A stretch of 64,000 nt of DNA from Algoriphagus sp. (GTDB lineage: Bacteria > Bacteroidota > Bacteroidia > Cytophagales > Cyclobacteriaceae), in assembly GCA_018336015.1 (NCBI GenBank), contig JAGXQZ010000010.1, positions 62,001 to 126,000 on the forward strand, given 5' to 3'. A program made the translations under genes and the position numbers. This document shows, piece after piece, positions 26,026 to 35,296 of the stretch; positions within the stretch are counted from its first letter, which is position 1, and each line of letters opens with the position of its first letter. The notes beneath the pieces are model-generated. The model did no database searches and was not told the DNA's origin. It saw nothing but the letters and a program-made list of their open reading frames with translations.

Positions 26026-26826
26026 TCAAGCTTTTTCGGAACCAAGGAAAAGGGCAGCAGCTTCGACCAAACCTCCGTGGCCGGCGGGCAGGATAGTCAT
26101 TTGCAGATGCGGGATTTTGGAGCTGAAGTGAAGGAGATTTTGAGCGGTGACCATTTTGTCATACTCACCTATAAATAAGGTCATGGAAGTTGGGTGTTTT
26201 CTGGCTAATCGGATGATTTTTCCCAAGTGAAGCTGGATTCCTCCGAAAACTTTCCATACAAAATAAGCCTGAGCTCTTTTGGAGCGGGTTTCCATCTGAG
26301 ATTTGACAAATTTCACCAAGCTTTTTTCCACCCATCCTGCAGAATTGAGTCCTTCCATAATTCCGAAAAAGCGCTGAGGTTTGAATATGACCCTTTTGAA
26401 AAATGGATGAAAATAATTCGGATAGCTACTCATACTGTGCCAAAGACCTGTTTTGATCCCGTCAGGAGCGATGAGGGTTAAACTTTTCACCTGCTCACTG
26501 AATAACTCAAAGGTTAAAAGGGAAAATTTCCCTCCCATGCTGTAACCGATCAGGTGAAAGCCTTGAAAGTCCTCCTGTACTTGTAGGCCTTCGATCAACT
26601 CTTGCCAGATAGACTTGGTTAAAATTCTGGCAGAACTTGCCCATTGGCTTCCTCCATGATAAAACAGGTCAATAAATAAAAATTTCTGTCCCGGTTTTCG
26701 GATCTGATCCAAGGCCAGCATGTCCCTGTGGGTTTGTCCAAAACCGTGGAAAATCAGATAAACTTCCTTCCCCACTCCCTTTCTAACGTAGGCTAGCTTT
26801 CCTTGATGGTGAAATAGGAGGTTCAT
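26026..26826 (-). CDS. Alpha/beta-fold hydrolase
   Basis: 266 residues. The oxyanion motif HGFGQTHRD comes early. Ser96 sits in the nucleophile elbow GYSMGG, the acid is probably the Asp in IGEYDKMV, and the catalytic His is in PAGHGGLV near the C-terminus. No signal peptide. The fold is that of carboxylesterases and related hydrolases, and the substrate is not readable. It is 87 bases from the divergent TetR gene's longest possible start, but a TetR target there is more likely to serve the efflux operon. Not part of the purL operon. Confidence 0.85.
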   Translation of the reverse strand: MNLLFHHQGKLAYVRKGVGKEVYLIFHGFGQTHRDMLALDQIRKPGQKFLFIDLFYHGGSQWASSARILTKSIWQELIEGLQVQEDFQGFHLIGYSMGGKFSLLTFELFSEQVKSLTLIAPDGIKTGLWHSMSSYPNYFHPFFKRVIFKPQRFFGIMEGLNSAGWVEKSLVKFVKSQMETRSKRAQAYFVWKVFGGIQLHLGKIIRLARKHPTSMTLFIGEYDKMVTAQNLLHFSSKIPHLQMTILPAGHGGLVEAAALFLGSEKA

Positions 26827-26931
26827 GGTGTAAAAATTTTGTACTGAAATTAAATCAATTGTGTTGGTTTAGTAAAATAGTTTTCAGTTTGAAAAAATTT
26901 TATTCTGTATAATTTTGAATCGATTTTATTT

Positions 26932-26959
26932 TGTTCGATTTCGAACATGTTTTGAAACA
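26932..26959. promoter_or_regulatory. Candidate TetR operator: two tandem palindromes
   Basis: TGTTCGA-TT-TCGAACA (26932-26947) is a perfect 16-bp palindrome. It is followed at once by TGTTT-TG-AAACA (26948-26959), a second palindrome with 5-bp arms. Both sit 31-58 bases before the chosen TetR start, where an autoregulatory operator would be expected. Confidence 0.65.
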
Positions 26960-26989
26960 TTTATTGAAATAATATTTTTTGCAAAAACC

Positions 26990-27658
26990 ATGGAAACTTT
27001 GAACCAAATGAAAGTTTCCATAGTTTTGCCTCCAAATTCGAAAGAAGCATTGGAGACACGAGAGAGAATTTTAGAGATAGCCACCGAGCAATTTGCCCGT
27101 TTTGGTGTCCGAACCATCACTATGGAGGACATCGCGAGACAGGCCGGTATATCTAAGAAGACGATTTATCAGGAATATGCAGACAAACGCGATTTGGTAA
27201 AGGCGGTTTTTGCTCGGATTCTGGAAGAGGATCAAAAGCGACTGACTTTTATTCTGGAAACTGAAGATGGTGTAATTGAGCATTTGGTGCAGACCTCCAA
27301 GATGATGCGGGAGCGACTATCATCGATCAATCCCATGGTGATCATGGAGGTGCAGAAGTACTTTCCGGAAGCTTGGAGGATGTTTGAGGAATTTAAGGAG
27401 CATACCATACAGACTGACTTGGTCAATGTGCTCGAAAAAGGAAAAGAATTGGGCTACTTCAGGCCTGAGATCGATTCACTGATCCTTGCTAAAGTCAGGA
27501 TGAACCAAATTACCTCTGCATTTGATCCGTCTAATTTTGCTAATCCTGAATTCAACTTTGTGGAGGAGCAATTGGTATTGATGGATCATTTCCTCCATGG
27601 AATTTTTACCGAAAAGGGACGGCAGGCCTACCATTCTCAAAAAGAAATATTGAATTGA
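26990..27658 (+). CDS. TetR-family regulator of an efflux operon
   Basis: 222 residues from the ATG at 26990 (another ATG is at 27008). A longer frame from 26915 would run through the palindromic operator and adds residues unlike the family. The helix-turn-helix domain covers about residues 20-66 with GVRTITMEDIARQAGISKKTIYQEYADKRDL. The C-terminal ligand-binding region is typical of the group that often precedes RND pumps. The gene is followed after 14 bases by TolC, adaptor and RND permease genes, so it probably represses the operon, including itself, until a toxic compound binds. Confidence 0.88.
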   Translation: METLNQMKVSIVLPPNSKEALETRERILEIATEQFARFGVRTITMEDIARQAGISKKTIYQEYADKRDLVKAVFARILEEDQKRLTFILETEDGVIEHLVQTSKMMRERLSSINPMVIMEVQKYFPEAWRMFEEFKEHTIQTDLVNVLEKGKELGYFRPEIDSLILAKVRMNQITSAFDPSNFANPEFNFVEEQLVLMDHFLHGIFTEKGRQAYHSQKEILN

Positions 27659-27672
27659 AAACTTACTCACCT

Positions 27673-29031
27673 ATGAAAAAATACCTATTGGGAGCATTAG
27701 CTTTTTGGCTAAGTTTTTCTGCTGTTGAGGCACAGCAAGTAGCAGAGCTCACCATGAAAGAGGCATTGGAATATGCCCTCGAAAACAATCCGACTACCAA
27801 AAATGCCAGATTGGAGCTATTGATCTCCAAAGCTACAGTAAAGGAAACTACCGCTCAGGGGCTTCCTCAGGTGACGGGTTCTTACAACCTGGACTACAAT
27901 CCCAAAATTCCGGTTGTATTCCTACCCAACCAACCACCATTTGGAGACCCTACCAATCCCAGTGATGTATTGCCTGCTAGATTTGGAGTGAGCTATTCTT
28001 CGGGATTAGGAGTGAATGTGACACAAATGATATTCGACGGATCTTTTTTTGTGGGTTTGAGAGCGGCTAAAACGCTACAGGAGCTCACCGGCAAAGACCT
28101 TCAAAAGGCTGAAAATGATGTGGTCGAAAATGTTAAAAAGGCCTATTTCGGTGTATTGGTCAATCAGGAGCGCATTCGCCTCGCCGTGGCTAATATGTCG
28201 AGAATAGATACTTTGCTCAAAGAGACCAAGGCCCTAAATGAGGCTGGATTTGCTGAAAAAATTGATGTTTCCAGGATTCAGGTGCAGCGTAACAACATTT
28301 ACACTCAAGTGCAACGAAGCCAAACTGCCCTAGAGATTAGCAAGCAGATCCTGAAGGTACAGATGGGAATGCCTCTGGAATACGATTTGGTTTTATCAGA
28401 GACTCTCAAAGAATTGAATACTGAAGAGGATTTGTCAAAACTGCTTGTAGAAGAAGGTGCTGAGCGAATTGAGATTCAGCAGATATCCACACAATTGGAA
28501 CTTACCGGACTGGATCTCAAAAACAATCATGCCCAGTATATGCCAAAGATCAACTTAGTAGGCAATGCCCGTAGAAGCGGTGCAGGGAATGAGTGGGGAA
28601 CAGTATTCAGCAGTGACAATTGGTTTGGTAGCTCTCTTATCGGAGTCAGCATGAGTGTTCCGATTTTCGATGGATTTGCCAAAGCTGCCCGAATTCAAAA
28701 GAACAGAGTTCAGATCAATCAGTTGGAAAATCAGCGAATGTTTCTCAAAGAAAGCTTCAAAAATGAACTCTATACTGCCAAGGCAAACCTAAAAAATGAC
28801 CTGAGTATCCTAGACGTGCAGAAAGAGAATTTGAAACTCGCTGAGGAAGTCTATCAGATTGCTCGCATCAAATACAACGAAGGTATCGGCTCCAATCTGG
28901 AAGTCGTTGAAGCAGATGCCTCATTGATCGAAGCTGAAATTAATTACCTCGGAGCGCTGTACGACGGCCTTATTTCCAAAGTAAACCTTCAAAAAGCCCT
29001 GGGTCTATTGAAGACCGATTTGACTAACTAA
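27673..29031 (+). CDS. TolC-family outer membrane efflux protein
   Basis: 452 residues from the ATG at 27673; an upstream TTG at 27655 is not likely. The signal peptide ends at VEAQQ. Two outer-membrane efflux domains follow as an internal repeat: LTMKEALEYALENNPTTKNARLEL near the N-terminus and the second at about 260-440 with a coiled coil ending in YNEGIGSNLEVVEADASL. Trimers form the exit duct of a tripartite efflux pump. It is the first structural gene of the TetR-TolC-adaptor-RND operon. Confidence 0.92.
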   Translation: MKKYLLGALAFWLSFSAVEAQQVAELTMKEALEYALENNPTTKNARLELLISKATVKETTAQGLPQVTGSYNLDYNPKIPVVFLPNQPPFGDPTNPSDVLPARFGVSYSSGLGVNVTQMIFDGSFFVGLRAAKTLQELTGKDLQKAENDVVENVKKAYFGVLVNQERIRLAVANMSRIDTLLKETKALNEAGFAEKIDVSRIQVQRNNIYTQVQRSQTALEISKQILKVQMGMPLEYDLVLSETLKELNTEEDLSKLLVEEGAERIEIQQISTQLELTGLDLKNNHAQYMPKINLVGNARRSGAGNEWGTVFSSDNWFGSSLIGVSMSVPIFDGFAKAARIQKNRVQINQLENQRMFLKESFKNELYTAKANLKNDLSILDVQKENLKLAEEVYQIARIKYNEGIGSNLEVVEADASLIEAEINYLGALYDGLISKVNLQKALGLLKTDLTN

Positions 29032-29144
29032 ACCAACAATTTCAAAAAAAACTTTAACCGGAAGGAATCGAATTCAAATCAGTAAAGATGATTTGAGCCA
29101 ATTCAAGGTTCTGACCGATTTCCAAAAAAGACAATTTCAATCAT

Positions 29145-30272
29145 ATGAAACCTATCAAACTTTTACCCCTCCTGGCACTGTCTATTGTTGTGGCTTCTTG
29201 TGCTACAGATGGTTTGGATGCCAAAAAAGCTGAGTTGGAAGCTCTAAAATCCCAGCTCTCCGAAATCAATACACAGATCAAAGCTCTTGAAGAGGAGATT
29301 ACTAAGGAAGATCCGGAGTTTGCTGCGGCAAACAAAAAATCTCTCCTGATCACCACTGCAGCTGCCAAAAAAGGCGAATTCACGCATTACGTGGAAGTGA
29401 CTGGTTCGGTCCTTTCCAAGAAAAATGTAAGCATCAGTTCGGAGACTGTAGGTAGAATCTTGGATGTACCTGCAATCGAAGGTATGCGAGTGAGCAAGGG
29501 GCAGGTATTGGCTACCATTGATGCAGAATCTATTCAACGAAATATCGAGGAATTGGAAAACAATCTTTCTCTAGCCCGAACTGTGTTTGAGAAGCAAGAG
29601 AGACTTTGGAAGCAGAAGATCGGTACCGAAATCCAGTATTTGGAAGCTAAGAACCGAAAAGAAGGCTTGGAAAAGAGTTTGGCATCGCTGAAAACCCAAT
29701 TGTCCAAAGCGGTAGTTAAAGCGCCGTTTAACGGAACTGTGGAAACAGTTCGCGTGCGTTTGGGAGAACTGGTACAGCCGGGCACACCGATGTTTCAATT
29801 TGTGGGAGAGAGTGATTTATTTATCGAGGCAGATATCTCCGAAAGCTACGTGGGAGTACTTTCCAAAGGCGATTCTGTGGAGGTTTCATTCCCTTCTATC
29901 AATAAGACGATGAAGACCAAGGTTTCGGCCATAGGTTCGATCATCAATCCAAACAACAGAACCTTCAAGGTGGAAGTATTCTTGCCAAATATCCCTGAGG
30001 TAAAGCCCAATATGATTTCAGTTTTGAAAATTCAGGACTACAAAAACAAAGAAAGCGTCATTGTGCCTACCCATTTGATTTTGGCTGATAACAGAGGTGA
30101 CTATTTGTTTACGGTAGAAAATGGCATAGCCAAAAAGAAATACATCAAGCGAGGATACACCTTTGCAGATGAGACAGAAGTTGTAGAAGGCTTGACCGGA
30201 ACCGAAACCATTGTTGATAAAGGTTTCCGTGAAGTAGGTGATAATTTCAGTGTGAACGTAGCGAAGCTTTAA
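29145..30272 (+). CDS. RND efflux periplasmic adaptor lipoprotein (HlyD family)
   Basis: 375 residues with a lipoprotein signal (ALSIVVASCATDG, Cys at about 19), followed by a short coiled coil (AKKAELEALKSQLSEINTQIK) and the adaptor core. The core shows VSSETVGRILDVPAIEGMRVSKGQ-like biotinyl-lipoyl motifs, a hairpin (ENNLSLARTVFEKQERLWKQKIGTEIQYLEAKN), and AVVKAPFNGTVETVRVRLGELVQPG. It links the RND permease to the TolC duct. The RND gene follows after 3 bases, indicating a single transcript. Confidence 0.92.
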   Translation: MKPIKLLPLLALSIVVASCATDGLDAKKAELEALKSQLSEINTQIKALEEEITKEDPEFAAANKKSLLITTAAAKKGEFTHYVEVTGSVLSKKNVSISSETVGRILDVPAIEGMRVSKGQVLATIDAESIQRNIEELENNLSLARTVFEKQERLWKQKIGTEIQYLEAKNRKEGLEKSLASLKTQLSKAVVKAPFNGTVETVRVRLGELVQPGTPMFQFVGESDLFIEADISESYVGVLSKGDSVEVSFPSINKTMKTKVSAIGSIINPNNRTFKVEVFLPNIPEVKPNMISVLKIQDYKNKESVIVPTHLILADNRGDYLFTVENGIAKKKYIKRGYTFADETEVVEGLTGTETIVDKGFREVGDNFSVNVAKL

Positions 30273-30275
30273 GCC

Positions 30276-33200
30276 ATGACAGATTTTCAAAAATCCAAAA
30301 CCATCCGGGAATTTGGCTTGTCCAGCTTTAGTGTGGACAATTCTACGTCGGTGGTGATTTTGACGCTCATCATTACTGTATTGGGTCTTGGTGCCTACCG
30401 GACCATGCCCAAGGAGAGTTTTCCTGAGATCGTCATACCTACCGTGTATGTAGGGACACCTTATCCAGGCAACTCACCTGTTGATATGGAAAACCTGATC
30501 ACGCGCCCTATTGAAAAAGAACTCAAAGGCCTGAACAATGTAAAGGATATCAAATCCACTTCTGTGCAGGATTTCTCATCCATCGTGATTGAGTTTACTC
30601 CAGGAGTAGAGATTTCTAAGGCTATTCAGGATGTAAAAGATGCGGTAGACAAATCCAAAAGCGAACTGCCATCTGATTTGGATCAGGAGCCTAATGTACT
30701 GGAAGTCAATACTTCTGATTTTCCAATCATGAACGTAAACATCTCCGGTCCGTATTCCGAGCAGGAGTTGAAGAAATTTGGTGAATACTTAGAAGATGCG
30801 ATCGAGAAACTGCCGGAAATCTCCAAAGCAGACTTGGCAGGTACCGTAGAGCGTGAGATCCAAATCAATGTGGACCCTTATAAAATGGAGGCAGTAGGAG
30901 TGAGTTTTGGAGATATCTCCGGAGCCATCCAATCTGAAAACCTGACTATTTCAGGGGGTAATATCAAAAGTGGTGATTTTGAGCGGACTGTTCGCGTGGA
31001 TGGTGAGTTTTCCGATCCAAATGACCTGCTCAATATCATTGTAAAAACAGATCAGCAGAAAATCGTCTACCTCCGAGATGTTGCGCAAATCAAAGACACC
31101 TTTAAAGACAGAACTTCCTATGCCAGAAATAAGAATCTCCCTGTAGTCACCATCAATGTGACCAAGCGGAGTGGGGAAAACCTGTTGGATGCTGCGGATA
31201 AAATCAAAACCATCATTGAGACCACTAAGTCTAACCGTTTTCCGAAGGACTTGGAAATTACGATTACCAATGATCAAAGTAAGCAAACCCGCACACAAGT
31301 AGCCGATTTGGAAAACTCCATCATTTTCGGAATTATCCTGGTAGTCTTGGTTTTGATGTTTTTTATGGGATTCCGAAACGCACTTTTCGTGGGTTCGGCT
31401 ATTCCTTTGTCCATGTTTATTTCCTTCTTGATTCTTAATTCATTTGGGATTACCCTCAACCTGATGGTGTTGTTCTCCTTGATCCTAGCCTTAGGTATGT
31501 TGGTGGACAATGGGATTGTGGTGGTGGAAAATATCTACCGACTCATGCAGGAAGGTAAGCCTGCGATGCAAGCGGCCAAGGAAGGTGTGGGTGAAGTAGC
31601 ATGGCCAATTATTACCTCTACTGCGACTACCCTGGCCGCATTTCTCCCGCTCGCGTTTTGGGATGATGTGGTAGGGGAATTTATGAAGTACCTGCCTATC
31701 ACGCTGATCATAGTACTCTCATCTTCGCTTTTTGTAGCATTGGTCATCAATCCCGTGATGACTTCCATGTTTATGAAAATTGAAGACATGAATCAGGATA
31801 AGCCAAAGCAAAAATCACTTTTGGTGTCAGGTATATTCTTGGTTCTTGCAGTAATTTTCTATTTAGTGGGATGGAATTCAATGGGTTCAATTTCCATTGT
31901 AGCTTCTGTATTGACGGTCTTCAATATCTACTTCCTTAGAGGTGCGATCAGATGGTTTCAGGTGGTTTTCTTGGTTAAATTGGAAAATGCATATGAATCC
32001 ACACTCAAATTTGCTTTAAATGGCAAAAACCCATATTTCATCTTTGGTGGCACTTTTATGCTCCTGGTTTTTTCATTGGTATTACTAGGCATTAGAGCTC
32101 CAAAAGTTCTCTTTTTCCCTGATAACCAGCCTCAGTTAGTGAATGTGTTTGTGGAATTTCCAATCGGGACAAGCATCGAGGCAACCAATACCTTTGTAGA
32201 TGGGATGGAAGATGAAATGATCGAAGTCCTCGAACCTTACGGAGGTATTATTGAATCTGTGATCACTCAGGTAGGTCAAGGAACGGGAGATCCTACGGAA
32301 GGTCCAAGCACCCAAGCAACACCTCATAAGGCCAAAATCACCATTGGATTTGTGGATTACATGTTTCGTCAAGGGATTGATACCAATGATGCCATGCAGG
32401 CTATTCGCGATTTGGTGGTCAAGTATCCCGGGGTATTGATTACTGTAAACAAACAAAGGAACGGTCCTCCTGTAGGAAATCCTGTAAACATTGAGTTTGT
32501 GGGCGAGAACTACGAGCAACTGATTGCTTTTGTGGAAGAAACAAAAAGCTACCTAGAGTCAAACAATATTCAAGGTATCGAAGAATTGAAGACGGATCTT
32601 TCCTTGGGAAGTCCTGAAGTGGTGGTCCATATTGACAGAGAAAAAGCCAGAAGGTTTGGTCTTTCCACCTCAACCATCGCAACGGAGCTTCGCACCTCTC
32701 TCTTTGGGTTGGAGATTTCCAAATACAAGGAAGGGGAAGAAGATTATCCTATCCAACTTCGATTGGATGAAAATTCCAGGTACGATATCAATACCTTGGT
32801 CAACAAGAAAATTGGATTTAGAGACAAATTCGGTGATAAACGAGAAGTGCCGATCTCCGCGGTGGCAGATATCCAATATGGTTCTACTTATGGATCAGTA
32901 AAGAGAAAAGACTTGGAGAAAGCAGTAAGTATGTACTCCAACGTGCTGGATGGATATAATGCCACGGAGATCAACAATCAGATCAAAGATCTGATGGCTA
33001 ACTATGAAGTCCCTGAGGGAATCACTGTCAAATACACCGGAGAACAAGAAGAGCAGGCTAAATCTCAGGCCTTCCTACTCAGAGCTTTGGGGATAGCAGT
33101 ATCGCTTATCTTCTTGATCATTGTGGCCCAATTTAACTCCGTGATCAGTCCTTTCATCATCATGACTTCCGTGCTGTTCAGTACGATTGGGGTGTTCCTA

Positions 33201-33680
33201 GGATTGGTGATTTTCAACATGGACTTTGTGGTCATCATGACCGGTATCGGAATTATTTCACTTGCTGGCGTGGTGGTGAATAATGCAATTGTATTGATTG
33301 ATTACACGGATTTGGTTCGAACCAGAAAACGAGAAGAAAAAGGCATCAAGCCAGGAGAATACTTAGAGTTTCACGATCTGCTGGGTAGTATTATCGAAGC
33401 TGGAAAAACCCGTCTTCGCCCGGTGTTGCTTACGGCAATTACTACAGTACTCGGATTGATTCCATTGGCGATCGGGATGAATATCAATTTTAGCACCTTA
33501 CTAAGTGAGTTTGATCCGCAGTTCTATGTGGGCGGAGATAATGCAGCTTTTTGGGGGCCTATGGCTTGGACAGTAATATTTGGGCTAACCTTTGCTACGC
33601 TCATCACGTTAGTGATCGTACCAGTCATGTATTTGTTGGCAGATAAGCTCAACATGAGACTTCGTAAGCTCAAAGCATGA
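30276..33680 (+). CDS. RND multidrug efflux permease (HAE1/AcrB type)
   Basis: 1134 residues with the 12-helix RND layout: one N-terminal helix, then a large periplasmic loop, the transmembrane core with LGMLVDNGIVVVENIYR, a second periplasmic loop, and a C-terminal helix bundle. In the proton-relay motif of helix 4 the sequence is VDNG, so one of the two aspartates of AcrB (VDDA) is an Asn, which is common in Bacteroidota pumps. It exports small amphiphilic molecules by proton motive force with the adaptor and TolC above. A strong terminator follows. Confidence 0.93.
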   Translation: MTDFQKSKTIREFGLSSFSVDNSTSVVILTLIITVLGLGAYRTMPKESFPEIVIPTVYVGTPYPGNSPVDMENLITRPIEKELKGLNNVKDIKSTSVQDFSSIVIEFTPGVEISKAIQDVKDAVDKSKSELPSDLDQEPNVLEVNTSDFPIMNVNISGPYSEQELKKFGEYLEDAIEKLPEISKADLAGTVEREIQINVDPYKMEAVGVSFGDISGAIQSENLTISGGNIKSGDFERTVRVDGEFSDPNDLLNIIVKTDQQKIVYLRDVAQIKDTFKDRTSYARNKNLPVVTINVTKRSGENLLDAADKIKTIIETTKSNRFPKDLEITITNDQSKQTRTQVADLENSIIFGIILVVLVLMFFMGFRNALFVGSAIPLSMFISFLILNSFGITLNLMVLFSLILALGMLVDNGIVVVENIYRLMQEGKPAMQAAKEGVGEVAWPIITSTATTLAAFLPLAFWDDVVGEFMKYLPITLIIVLSSSLFVALVINPVMTSMFMKIEDMNQDKPKQKSLLVSGIFLVLAVIFYLVGWNSMGSISIVASVLTVFNIYFLRGAIRWFQVVFLVKLENAYESTLKFALNGKNPYFIFGGTFMLLVFSLVLLGIRAPKVLFFPDNQPQLVNVFVEFPIGTSIEATNTFVDGMEDEMIEVLEPYGGIIESVITQVGQGTGDPTEGPSTQATPHKAKITIGFVDYMFRQGIDTNDAMQAIRDLVVKYPGVLITVNKQRNGPPVGNPVNIEFVGENYEQLIAFVEETKSYLESNNIQGIEELKTDLSLGSPEVVVHIDREKARRFGLSTSTIATELRTSLFGLEISKYKEGEEDYPIQLRLDENSRYDINTLVNKKIGFRDKFGDKREVPISAVADIQYGSTYGSVKRKDLEKAVSMYSNVLDGYNATEINNQIKDLMANYEVPEGITVKYTGEQEEQAKSQAFLLRALGIAVSLIFLIIVAQFNSVISPFIIMTSVLFSTIGVFLGLVIFNMDFVVIMTGIGIISLAGVVVNNAIVLIDYTDLVRTRKREEKGIKPGEYLEFHDLLGSIIEAGKTRLRPVLLTAITTVLGLIPLAIGMNINFSTLLSEFDPQFYVGGDNAAFWGPMAWTVIFGLTFATLITLVIVPVMYLLADKLNMRLRKLKA

Positions 33681-33709
33681 TTGATTAAGGTTGGTGGTTT
33701 TTTTTGACG

Positions 33710-33745
33710 AAACCTCCGGGACAATGTTCCGGGGGTTTTTCCTTT
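33710..33745 (+). terminator. Terminator of the TetR efflux operon
   Basis: AAACCTCCGGGAC (33710-33722) pairs over 13 bases with GTTCCGGGGGTTT, with two G-T wobbles and a 3-base loop, followed by TTTTCCTTTTTT. Confidence 0.9.
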
Positions 33746-33772
33746 TTTCAGGGATAAGCCATTCCCTTTTCA

Positions 33773-33780
33773 TAAATTTG
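33773..33780 (+). promoter_or_regulatory. Bacteroidota -7 promoter element for the NusG-like gene
   Basis: TAAATTTG matches TAnnTTTG, 22 bases before the start codon at 33803. Confidence 0.5.
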
Positions 33781-33802
33781 CCTTCCCAAAAAACTTTGTG
33801 AG

Positions 33803-34300
33803 ATGCAGGAATTGAAATGGTTTGTGATGTATACCGCGTCGCGTTCGGAAAAGAAAGTTGCCGAGCGATTGAAGGAACGTGGATTGGATGTTTACTTACC
33901 GATTGTTGAGGAATTAAGACAATGGTCGGATCGAAAAAAGAAAGTACAGCGTCCACTTTTTAATGGTTATGTATTTGTCAAAACTCATCGAAACCAACTT
34001 TGGGAGTGTCTGCAGGTACCCGGAGCCGTCAAATTTGTCCATTTCTCAGGTCAACATGCCACGGTTCGCGACGAAGAAATCGAGACCATTCAACGTGTGG
34101 TAACTACCGGTGTTGCCATTGAAACCGATGGATCGGAAATCGAACCTGGAGAAAAAGTAAAAGTAATGGGTGGCCCTCTTCAGGATATGGAAGGGGAGTG
34201 TATCGAAAAGGGTAACAAGGATTATTTCTTGATCCGAATACCGGGGATATACCAAAATATGCTGATTTCTATTCCGAGGAAATTCCTCCAAGTCATCTAA
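33803..34300 (+). CDS. UpxY-type NusG-like transcription antiterminator
   Basis: 165 residues. The NGN domain reads WFVMYTASRSEKKVAERLKERGLDVYLP, typical of Bacteroides UpxY proteins, and the C-terminal KOW-like motif is EPGEKVKVMGGPLQDMEGEC. These paralogues of NusG ride on RNA polymerase to stop early termination in long operons, usually of surface polysaccharides, and are often the first gene of the operon they control. Here the next gene is convergent and there is no polysaccharide locus in the window, so the target is elsewhere or lost. Cytoplasmic. Confidence 0.88.
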   Translation: MQELKWFVMYTASRSEKKVAERLKERGLDVYLPIVEELRQWSDRKKKVQRPLFNGYVFVKTHRNQLWECLQVPGAVKFVHFSGQHATVRDEEIETIQRVVTTGVAIETDGSEIEPGEKVKVMGGPLQDMEGECIEKGNKDYFLIRIPGIYQNMLISIPRKFLQVI

Positions 34301-34325
34301 AAATTCAATGTCGGTAGCAAGAGGG

Positions 34326-35030
34326 CTATTCGGTAGATTTCGGGATGAAATATCGTCTAAATACGATTTGTGCCTGAAAAAGATGGTCTCCGAATCTGTT
34401 GGAACCCACGTTTCCATCCAAGTTGTCGGTGAATGTCCAAAGCATGGTACCCTCGCCGGCCAGGTCGGAGTAAGGGCCGATTTTTAAGCTTAGTCCGGCT
34501 CTGACAGGCACATAACCCGTAGTGATGTTTTGCTTTTTAGGCTCTTCTTCCGGACTGAACGATTTGGTTTGTTTAGTTACAGCATGTAGTACTCCAAGCC
34601 CAACCCCACCATATAAATTCACTTTTGACCGATGCATGTGGTTGGAAAACGGAATCAGATAAAAGCTCGGGAGGATGTCAAAATAATAAGCAGGACCTTT
34701 CGCAGTAAAGGAAGCGTTTGAAAAGTACCATTTGTCTCTGATAGCGATGGGTGGATTGCCACCGCTACTGATCCATTGCACTCCTCCTGTGGTCCTTAAT
34801 TCCATTAGTGAGTTTAGTTTTCTGGTCAAGGCAAGGGAAAAAGTAGGCTTAACCGAAAAATTGTAATCCCTGTATTGGCCTCCATTATCGAGGTAACCAA
34901 AAGATGGTCCCATACCCAAAGTGACAACATTATCTCTGGACACTCTCTCCTTGTAAAAATTTTGGGCAGTTGAATCCAACCCAAATGTCAACAGCAAAAA
35001 CATAAAAAGAAGAGTGAAAATTGATTTCAT
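34326..35030 (-). CDS. Outer-membrane beta-barrel protein (porin-like)
   Basis: 234 residues from the ATG at 35030, which is followed by a clear signal peptide (KSIFTLLFMFLLLTFG). A longer frame to 35111 would place 27 charged residues before it. The body is rich in alternating polar and hydrophobic stretches with many Tyr, Phe and Gly (KVNLYGGVGLGVLHAV, PVRAGLSLKIGPYSDLAGEG) and ends in FRRYFIPKSTE, as in outer-membrane barrels with 8 to 12 strands. The specific family is not recognised. Confidence 0.7.
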   Translation of the reverse strand: MKSIFTLLFMFLLLTFGLDSTAQNFYKERVSRDNVVTLGMGPSFGYLDNGGQYRDYNFSVKPTFSLALTRKLNSLMELRTTGGVQWISSGGNPPIAIRDKWYFSNASFTAKGPAYYFDILPSFYLIPFSNHMHRSKVNLYGGVGLGVLHAVTKQTKSFSPEEEPKKQNITTGYVPVRAGLSLKIGPYSDLAGEGTMLWTFTDNLDGNVGSNRFGDHLFQAQIVFRRYFIPKSTE

Positions 35031-35107
35031 GGATTTTTCGTTGAGTTGTATTTTCATTTGACAACAAACATGCCATGGACCTGAATGGGTCTGTAGAATT
35101 TCAAAAA

Positions 35108-35296
35108 TCAAGCCCCTTCAAAAGCGGCCTGAATGTCAGATTCAGTTTTTCTCAGTTTTAGTCTACAAAATTTGACCAGTTCGGCTGCTTCTTTGACTAA
35201 GTCAGAAAGTTCATCCACTGATTTATTGCCTTCTTCGAGCTGGGACAGAATTGTCTCTAGGCGCAACATGGCTTGGGAATAGGTCATTTCGCTCAT
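35108..35296 (-). CDS. xseB: Exodeoxyribonuclease VII small subunit
   Basis: 62 residues with YSQAMLRLETILSQLEEGNKSVDELSDLVKEAAELVKFCRLKL, the single helical hairpin typical of XseB. It binds several copies to the C-terminal coiled coil of XseA and activates the nuclease that degrades single-stranded DNA. The start overlaps the xseA stop as ATGA (35293-35296), so the two are translationally coupled. Confidence 0.95.
   Translation of the reverse strand: MSEMTYSQAMLRLETILSQLEEGNKSVDELSDLVKEAAELVKFCRLKLRKTESDIQAAFEGA

Noticed and set aside
26915..26989. Longer N-terminus of the efflux TetR
   Set aside because: It would include the palindromic operator and hydrophobic residues not seen in TetR proteins. 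The ATG at 26990 is preferred.
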